A DNA stretch of 64,000 nt, taken from positions 558,001 through 622,000 of the forward strand of contig NZ_JAFCMB010000002.1 in NCBI RefSeq assembly GCF_018130145.1, read 5' to 3'. The position numbers were made by a program, and so were the translations under genes. Source of the stretch: Bradyrhizobium sp. AUGA SZCCT0176 (GTDB lineage Bacteria > Pseudomonadota > Alphaproteobacteria > Rhizobiales > Xanthobacteraceae). Of this stretch, positions 58,963 to 64,000 are shown piece after piece (position 1 is the stretch's first letter; each line of letters starts with the position of its first letter). The notes under the pieces are model-generated. The model worked only from the letters and a program-made list of their open reading frames with translations. It searched no databases and was not told the DNA's origin.

Positions 58963-60549
58963 GTGACGCTTTCATCAGAGCAGCACCGGAGCGATTTCCA
59001 AGTGGTCGTGGTTGGTCACGGCCCGTCGGGCACCATCGCGGCCAGCCTGCTCGGAGACAGGAATATCCGTACCCTGGCGATCGACCGTCAGCGCGACGTC
59101 TACGACAAGCCGCGCGCGATTGCGATCGACCACGAAATCCTGCGCCTGCTCGATAATCTCGGCGCCGCAGAGCGCGTGCTGCCCTACATCGCACCGTTTC
59201 CTGCCTCGCAGCATTTCGGCGCCAAGGGCCAGCTGATACGCCGGATCGATATGGTTCCGGAACCCTATCCGCTTGGATACACCCCCAGCATGGTGTTCAC
59301 GCAGCCGCCGGTCGAGGCGGCGCTGCGCGCGCACGCGGCGGCCTATGACAGCGTCGACGTCGAACTCGGAACTGAGCTCATCGGCTTCGACCAATCGCCG
59401 GAGCGCGTGTCGCTGCAACTGCGCGACGACAAGGGAGCGACGCGTTCGGTCACCGCCGACTATATGATCGCTTGCGACGGCGCCTCGAGCGGAACACGGC
59501 AAGCGCTTGGCATCACCTTCGAAGACCTCGTATTCGATGAGCCCTGGCTTGTCGTCGATCTCCGGGTCAACGATGCCGCACTCGGCAAGCTGCCGGAGAC
59601 GGCGGCGCAATTCTGCGATCCGTCGCGCCCGACGTCGTTCATCGTCGGCCCCGGCAATCATCGCCGCTTCGAGATCATGCTCCTGCCGGGTGAAGATCCC
59701 CGTGAGATGGAAGCGCCTGATCAACTCTGGCGGTTGCTCAGCCGATGGATCAAGCCTGACGACGCCACGCTGTGGCGTGCGGCGAGCTACCGGTTTCATG
59801 CGCTCGTTGCGGAGGAGTGGCGGCGGGGCCGCATATTCCTCGCCGGCGATGCCGCGCATCAGCAACCGCCGTTTATCGGCCAGGGCATGTGCCAGGGCAT
59901 TCGCGATGTCGGAAATCTCGTATGGAAGCTTGATCGGGTACTCAAAGGACAATCCGGCCCCACGCTCCTCGACACCTATGGCGAGGAGCGAAGCGAGCAT
60001 GTTCGCCAACTCACCACCCGGATCAAGGCGATCGGGCACGTGATTTGCGAGCGCGATCCCGCCGCGGCCGAGGCGCGCGATATCAGCATCCTTGCCGAAG
60101 GCGGCGGACTTCCCCGCACCTTCACCCGCCAGGAGATTGTCCCCCCGCTTCAGAAAGGCCTGCTGGCGTTCCCGCTGCAGCCGGCGCACGGCACGCTGTT
60201 TCCGCAGCCCTGGATCAGAACGGCAGAAGGGCGGCGTCTGCTCGACATCACTGCGGGCGTTGGATGGCGGCTTGTGCTGGACCAGCGCAACGCGCCGGAT
60301 CTGAGCGCTGATGTGCGGGCGCACCTGACCGGGCTTGGCATGCGACTGATCCGCGTCCGTCCTGCTGACGCGGCAGATCAGGCCGGGCACGACGCCGTCA
60401 CTGAAGAAGATGGCGTTCTCGCAGCCTGGTTCGACCGCCATGGCTGCCGGGCCGCGATCATCCGGCCGGACCACTACGTCTTCGGCGTCGCCAACGACGA
60501 ACGCGCACTCGGCAAGATGCTGTCAGAGCTTGCGGGACGGCTTCAATGA
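58963..60549 (+). CDS. FAD-dependent aromatic hydroxylase (MhpA/PheA-like)
   Basis: This encodes a 528-residue flavoprotein monooxygenase. The FAD-binding GxGxxG-type motif is VVVGHGPSGTIAASLLGDR near residue 11. The CDGASSGTRQALG (DG motif) and GRIFLAGDAAHQQPPFIGQG (GD motif) follow, with a thioredoxin-like C-terminal domain as in 3-(3-hydroxyphenyl)propionate hydroxylase. The start is GTG at 58963 with CTGGAGTCCTGA upstream. Co-transcription with the extradiol dioxygenase implies hydroxylation of a phenolic acid to a catechol before ring cleavage. Confidence 0.92.
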   Translation: MTLSSEQHRSDFQVVVVGHGPSGTIAASLLGDRNIRTLAIDRQRDVYDKPRAIAIDHEILRLLDNLGAAERVLPYIAPFPASQHFGAKGQLIRRIDMVPEPYPLGYTPSMVFTQPPVEAALRAHAAAYDSVDVELGTELIGFDQSPERVSLQLRDDKGATRSVTADYMIACDGASSGTRQALGITFEDLVFDEPWLVVDLRVNDAALGKLPETAAQFCDPSRPTSFIVGPGNHRRFEIMLLPGEDPREMEAPDQLWRLLSRWIKPDDATLWRAASYRFHALVAEEWRRGRIFLAGDAAHQQPPFIGQGMCQGIRDVGNLVWKLDRVLKGQSGPTLLDTYGEERSEHVRQLTTRIKAIGHVICERDPAAAEARDISILAEGGGLPRTFTRQEIVPPLQKGLLAFPLQPAHGTLFPQPWIRTAEGRRLLDITAGVGWRLVLDQRNAPDLSADVRAHLTGLGMRLIRVRPADAADQAGHDAVTEEDGVLAAWFDRHGCRAAIIRPDHYVFGVANDERALGKMLSELAGRLQ

Positions 60550-60622
60550 TCCATCAGGGATTGCAGCTTGAAGGCACCAACACTCATCACCGTTACGCGG
60601 TTTCCAGAGCGAGGACATCACA

Positions 60623-61471
60623 ATGAAATTGGCGAGTTTTACGATCGGCAACAGCCGCACCTGGGGCGTGATCGAGGGCGAGGAAGCGATTGACGTCGGC
60701 GCGCTGCTCAGGGATCGCTACCCCGATCTCAAATCGGCGATCGCCGCCGACGCATTGGCCGCGGTGCGCGACGCCATCCGCACGGCAAAGCGTTACCCCA
60801 CGGCTGAGATCATTTGGCTGCCGGTCATTCCCAATCCCGACAAGATTCTCTGCATCGGCCTGAACTACGAGATGCACCGCAAGGAAACCGGACGCGCGGA
60901 AGTCGAGAACCCCACCGTGTTCGGCCGGTTTGCCAACAGCCAGACCGGGCACCTCGCCAACATCATCCGGCCAAAACTCTCACACGATCTCGACTTCGAA
61001 GGCGAGCTCGCGATCATCATCGGAAAGCCCGGACGCCATATCGCGCGTTCTGACGCATGGAACCACATCGCCGGCTATGCCTGCTACAACGAAGGCAGCG
61101 TACGCGATTTTCAACGCCACACGCATCAGTTCACGCCCGGCAAGAATTTTCCGGAAACCGGCGCTTTCGGTCCCTGGATGATGACGCCGGACGAACTCGG
61201 CGACGTCGCACCGCTGCGGCTGCAGACCCGCGTCAATGGTCAGATCGTCCAGGATGCGACGATCGATCAGATGATTTTCGATATTCCGCGTCAGATCGAA
61301 TACTGCTCGTCCTTCACGCGCCTCGAGCCGGGCGATGTGATCGCAACGGGGACGCCCGGCGGTGTTGGCGCCAAGCGAACCCCGCCGCTCTGGCTGAAGC
61401 CGGGCGACATTGTCGAGGTCGAAATCGATCGCCTTGGCGTACTGCGCAATGGCGTCGCCGACGAAATTTGA
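60623..61471 (+). CDS. Fumarylacetoacetate-hydrolase-family protein
   Basis: This encodes a 282-residue enzyme of the FAH family. The metal-binding Glu/Asp region is DFEGELAIIIGK near residue 120, and VIATGTPGGVG near 245 completes the active site. Members act as hydrolases, hydratase-like enzymes or isomerases on ring-fission products. It lies 73 bp after the hydroxylase gene and is the only candidate here for the step after meta-cleavage. The ATG follows GAGGACATCAC. Confidence 0.92.
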   Translation: MKLASFTIGNSRTWGVIEGEEAIDVGALLRDRYPDLKSAIAADALAAVRDAIRTAKRYPTAEIIWLPVIPNPDKILCIGLNYEMHRKETGRAEVENPTVFGRFANSQTGHLANIIRPKLSHDLDFEGELAIIIGKPGRHIARSDAWNHIAGYACYNEGSVRDFQRHTHQFTPGKNFPETGAFGPWMMTPDELGDVAPLRLQTRVNGQIVQDATIDQMIFDIPRQIEYCSSFTRLEPGDVIATGTPGGVGAKRTPPLWLKPGDIVEVEIDRLGVLRNGVADEI

Positions 61472-61562
61472 TCGAAGCGGGTAGCCCGCGCCGACATTTG
61501 TCCGAGAGGACGCCGCCTCAAGCGATCAGAAATCGCAGGCGAATATTTCAGGGAGGATCACC

Positions 61563-62540
61563 ATGCCAAAACTATCCCGCCGCGTGCTGTTGACCGGCAT
61601 TGCGCTCTGCCTCTCGGGTCCGGCGTACGCACAATCATGGCCGCAAAGACCCGTGTCGGTCGTGGTGCCGCAGGCGGCGGGCAACAGCCCGGATGTGCTG
61701 TGTCGCATTATCGCTGACAAACTCTCGCGGGCGCTCGGACAGCAGTTCGTCGTCGAGAACCGTCCAGGCGCCGCGAACCTCGTTGGCACGCAGGCCGTCG
61801 CCCGCGCCGCCCCCGATGGATACACCTTCCTGTTTGCCACTTCGGCAGCGCTTGTCACCAACCCCTATACGTTCAAGAAGCTTCCCTACGATCCGATGAA
61901 GGATTTTGTGCCGGTCGCCATGGTGGCCCGAAGCAACCACGTCCTTCTCGTCAACCCCGAGGTGAAGGCCAAGACGCTTGCGGAATTGATCGCGCTGGAA
62001 AAGTCAGCGCCGGGATCCCTGAGCATGGCGGTCGACGGTCCGCGCAACCTCTCGGGCCTGATCGCACAATCGATCAACAAGCAGGCCGGGACCGGCTTCG
62101 TTCTGGTCCCCTACAATACGACCACGAACGCGGTGCAGGACAGCATGACGGGACGGGTCCAGGTGACTATACAAGCCGCATCGATTGCAGAATCCTTCAT
62201 CGCGGCGGGCACGCTTCGACCTGTTGCCGTTGCGGGCAGCAAGCGCATCGGCTCGTTGCCGGACGTGCCGGCGATCGCGGAAACGTTGAAGAGCGTCGAC
62301 CTGCAAGGCTGGTTCATGTTGATGGCGCCGGCCGGCACGCCCACCGACATCATCCAGAAGCTCAGCTCCGAGATTGCGGGCGCATTAAAGTCCCCGGAGG
62401 TGCAGGAGCGCGCCCCCACCCTCGGCTTTGATGTCGGCATTGGTGACGCGGTGACGCCTGCAGGCGCGAAGCGGTTTCTCGATGCCGAGCATGCGTCCGC
62501 AGGCAAGGTCATCCAGGAACTCGGTATCCAACCTGAATAG
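61563..62540 (+). CDS. TTT transporter periplasmic binding protein (Bug family)
   Basis: This encodes a 325-residue Bug-family binding protein. The signal peptide ends near residue 24 (PAYAQ). Family features are WPQRPVSVVVPQAAG, NRPGAANLVGTQAVAR and the C-terminal region of GLDVGIGDAVTPA type. GGGAGGATCACC precedes the ATG. No TctA or TctB follows, so it probably works with the subunits encoded 6 kb upstream or elsewhere. It would deliver the substrate of the dioxygenase pathway. Confidence 0.93.
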   Translation: MPKLSRRVLLTGIALCLSGPAYAQSWPQRPVSVVVPQAAGNSPDVLCRIIADKLSRALGQQFVVENRPGAANLVGTQAVARAAPDGYTFLFATSAALVTNPYTFKKLPYDPMKDFVPVAMVARSNHVLLVNPEVKAKTLAELIALEKSAPGSLSMAVDGPRNLSGLIAQSINKQAGTGFVLVPYNTTTNAVQDSMTGRVQVTIQAASIAESFIAAGTLRPVAVAGSKRIGSLPDVPAIAETLKSVDLQGWFMLMAPAGTPTDIIQKLSSEIAGALKSPEVQERAPTLGFDVGIGDAVTPAGAKRFLDAEHASAGKVIQELGIQPE

Positions 62541-62547
62541 CAAGTAA

Positions 62548-62820
62548 TTAGGGCGCGGACTCATTAGCGCGCAGCCAATTGCGGATTGATGCGAGCTTCA
62601 TGAACGCTAAGTTGTTGGCCGCGAGTTTGTCGTATCGGGTCGCGACACACCGACATTGCTTGATCTTGTTGAAGAACCGATCGATCAAGTTTCGTGCGCG
62701 AGGAACGGGCTGAAGCAGATCGCGTCTTTGCGATTTCGTTTCGGCGGGATGTTTGCCCAGGCTTCTTGCTGGCGGGCAGGTCGCGCCAGGGAGCACCTGA
62801 GCGCACTTCCAAGACTAACC
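62548..62820 (-). mobile_element. Decayed IS5-family transposase remnant
   Basis: Three minus-strand fragments, in different frames, match regions I know from IS5-type transposases. They are RSGAPWRDLPAS near 62770-62820, AWANIPPKRNRKDAICFSPF near 62705-62764, and ARNLIDRFFNKIKQC with ATRYDKLAANNLAF near 62585-62690, ending NESAP and a stop at 62548. The DDE core between the first two fragments is deleted and a frameshift separates the second from the third. The element is dead. I could not place its terminal inverted repeats. Confidence 0.75.
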
Positions 62821-62949
62821 GCCAACCGGACATGCCCGACATGCAAAAATCGACGCGATTGACCCGTTTCGGACATGGGCATAGCCGGACGCCGGCCCAC
62901 AATTCTGCTATATACCCATTCAATCTTCCCCGAGCTTTGGGGGTGCGTC

Positions 62950-64000
62950 TTGAGCAGCGAGCACGTAGAGCGGCGGCTGGCAGCTATTCTGGCGGCGGAT
63001 GTCGCGGGCTCTTGCCGCTTGATAGGGATAGACGAAGAGGGCACGCTGGCGCGACTGAAAGCGCTTAGAAGAACGATTTTCGATCCCAAAATCGCTGAGC
63101 ATCACGGACGCGTCGTCAAGAATACCGGGGACGGCGCTATTGCCGAGTTCGCCAGCGTGGTCGACGCCGTCCGATGTGCCGACGAAATTCAACGCGGCAT
63201 GGCCGAACAAAATATCGACGTGCCGCACGGCAAGCAGATCGAACTCCGCATCGGCATTCACGTCGGCGATATTATTATCGAAGAAAACGATATCTTTGGT
63301 GACGGGGTCAATATTGCAGTGCGTCTCGAAGGGACGGCAGAGCCGGGCGGCATCAGCATCTCGGACGACGCTCGTCGGCAAATTCGTGGCAAGGTAGATG
63401 TAACGTTTGAGGATTTGGGTTCGCAATCCTTGAAGAATATCGCCGAGCCGATGCGGGTCTGGCGCGTCCCATACGGTCGCGCCGTGCCAGCCGTGCCGAA
63501 CCGCTGGCCTGTTGATGAGACCCTTGCTCTACCCAATAAACCCTCGATCGCCGTTCTCCCCTTCACCAACCTGAGCTCCGATCCGGAACAGGAATATTTC
63601 GCGGACGGGATGGTAGATGACATCATCACAGCGCTATCTCATTTCAAGGCGCTGTTCGTCATCGCTCGCAACTCGAGCTTCACATACAAGGGGCGCGCCG
63701 TCGACGTGAAGCAGATCGGGCGCGAACTTGGGGTGCGCTACGTGTTGGAAGGCAGCGTTCGGAAGGCCGCAAACCGGGTGCGCATCACGGGACAGCTCGT
63801 CGATGCCGCCACTGGGGCACATCTTTGGGCAGAACGTTTTGATGGTGGTCTCGGCGACATCTTCAATCTGCAGGATCAGGTAACCGAGAGCGTTGTGGGG
63901 GCGATCGCGCCGGCGGTGGAAAAAGCCGAGATCGAGCGTGCCAAGCGCAAGCCGACCGAGAGTCTCGACGCCTATGCCCTCTATTTACGCGGGTTGCCCA
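62950..64000 (+). CDS. Class III adenylate cyclase with TolB-like domain (3' end beyond window)
   Basis: This encodes at least 350 residues of a soluble, tetratricopeptide-type adenylate cyclase common in Rhizobiales. The cyclase domain (about 8-170) has metal-binding Asp17 in AADVAG and Asp61 in KNTGDGAIAEF, substrate Lys57, and the Asn/Arg of GVNIAVRLEG. A TolB-like domain follows (PSIAVLPFTNLSSDPEQEYF at about 198). TPR repeats are expected beyond the window edge. Translation begins at TTG (62950-62952), preceded by GGGGGTG. It is unlike the CHASE2 cyclase at 3-5 kb, having no membrane sensor. Confidence 0.88.
   Translation, partial: MSSEHVERRLAAILAADVAGSCRLIGIDEEGTLARLKALRRTIFDPKIAEHHGRVVKNTGDGAIAEFASVVDAVRCADEIQRGMAEQNIDVPHGKQIELRIGIHVGDIIIEENDIFGDGVNIAVRLEGTAEPGGISISDDARRQIRGKVDVTFEDLGSQSLKNIAEPMRVWRVPYGRAVPAVPNRWPVDETLALPNKPSIAVLPFTNLSSDPEQEYFADGMVDDIITALSHFKALFVIARNSSFTYKGRAVDVKQIGRELGVRYVLEGSVRKAANRVRITGQLVDAATGAHLWAERFDGGLGDIFNLQDQVTESVVGAIAPAVEKAEIERAKRKPTESLDAYALYLRGLP

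Overview
The window looks like chromosome of a soil alphaproteobacterium close to Bradyrhizobium. The reasons are high GC with strong GC bias at third codon positions, a DUF3551 secreted protein, a Rhizobiales-type large adhesin, many ABC and tripartite tricarboxylate (TTT) solute-binding proteins, and dispersed intergenic repeats that I associate with Bradyrhizobium. This assignment rests on gene content and family resemblance; no search was run. I saw no rRNA, tRNA, CRISPR array, prophage or plasmid gene. The only mobile-element trace is a decayed IS5-type transposase near 62.7 kb.

Layout, 1-13 kb: two divergent peptide-type solute-binding proteins share a palindrome-rich promoter region. 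Next come a 121-bp palindromic repeat element, a CHASE2 adenylate cyclase, and a 6-kb gene for a 1994-residue FecR/VCBS/RTX adhesin. The adhesin lies divergent to a LapG-type periplasmic cysteine protease, which suggests an adhesin plus its release protease. 13-23 kb: a PQQ- and haem-containing alcohol dehydrogenase, then a branched-chain-amino-acid-type ABC importer operon (livH-livM-livG-livF, an acyl-CoA synthetase and the binding protein, all on the minus strand). 23-36 kb: an ABC-2 exporter pair, telA/xpaC, an alpha/beta hydrolase, a metallo-beta-lactamase-fold protein, an amidohydrolase, an M29 aminopeptidase, a fumarase/CMLE-superfamily lyase, an atypical SDR and a DEAD-box helicase. 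36.3-37.1 kb is an island of intergenic repeats.

37-46 kb: 3-methyladenine DNA glycosylase, the DUF3551 protein, a large MscS-type channel, and an iron-uptake set on the minus strand (AraC regulator, TonB-dependent siderophore receptor, PepSY membrane protein, small membrane protein). A fragment of a solute-binding protein follows. 46-50.7 kb: a TetR regulator with an operator-like palindrome across its own start, an adenine-deaminase-like enzyme, an AzgA-type purine permease and a GntR regulator.

50.7-62.5 kb is a catabolic region. It holds a crotonase-fold protein lacking both hydratase glutamates, a CaiB/BaiF CoA-transferase, a complete TTT importer (TctC, TctB, TctA) and a PdxA-family dehydrogenase. 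These are followed by a second GntR regulator divergent to an extradiol-type dioxygenase, an FAD hydroxylase, a fumarylacetoacetate-hydrolase-family protein and a second TTT binding protein. Together they suggest uptake of an organic or aromatic acid, hydroxylation, meta-cleavage and CoA-linked processing; the substrate cannot be named from sequence. The window ends inside a second class III adenylate cyclase, of the soluble TolB-like type.
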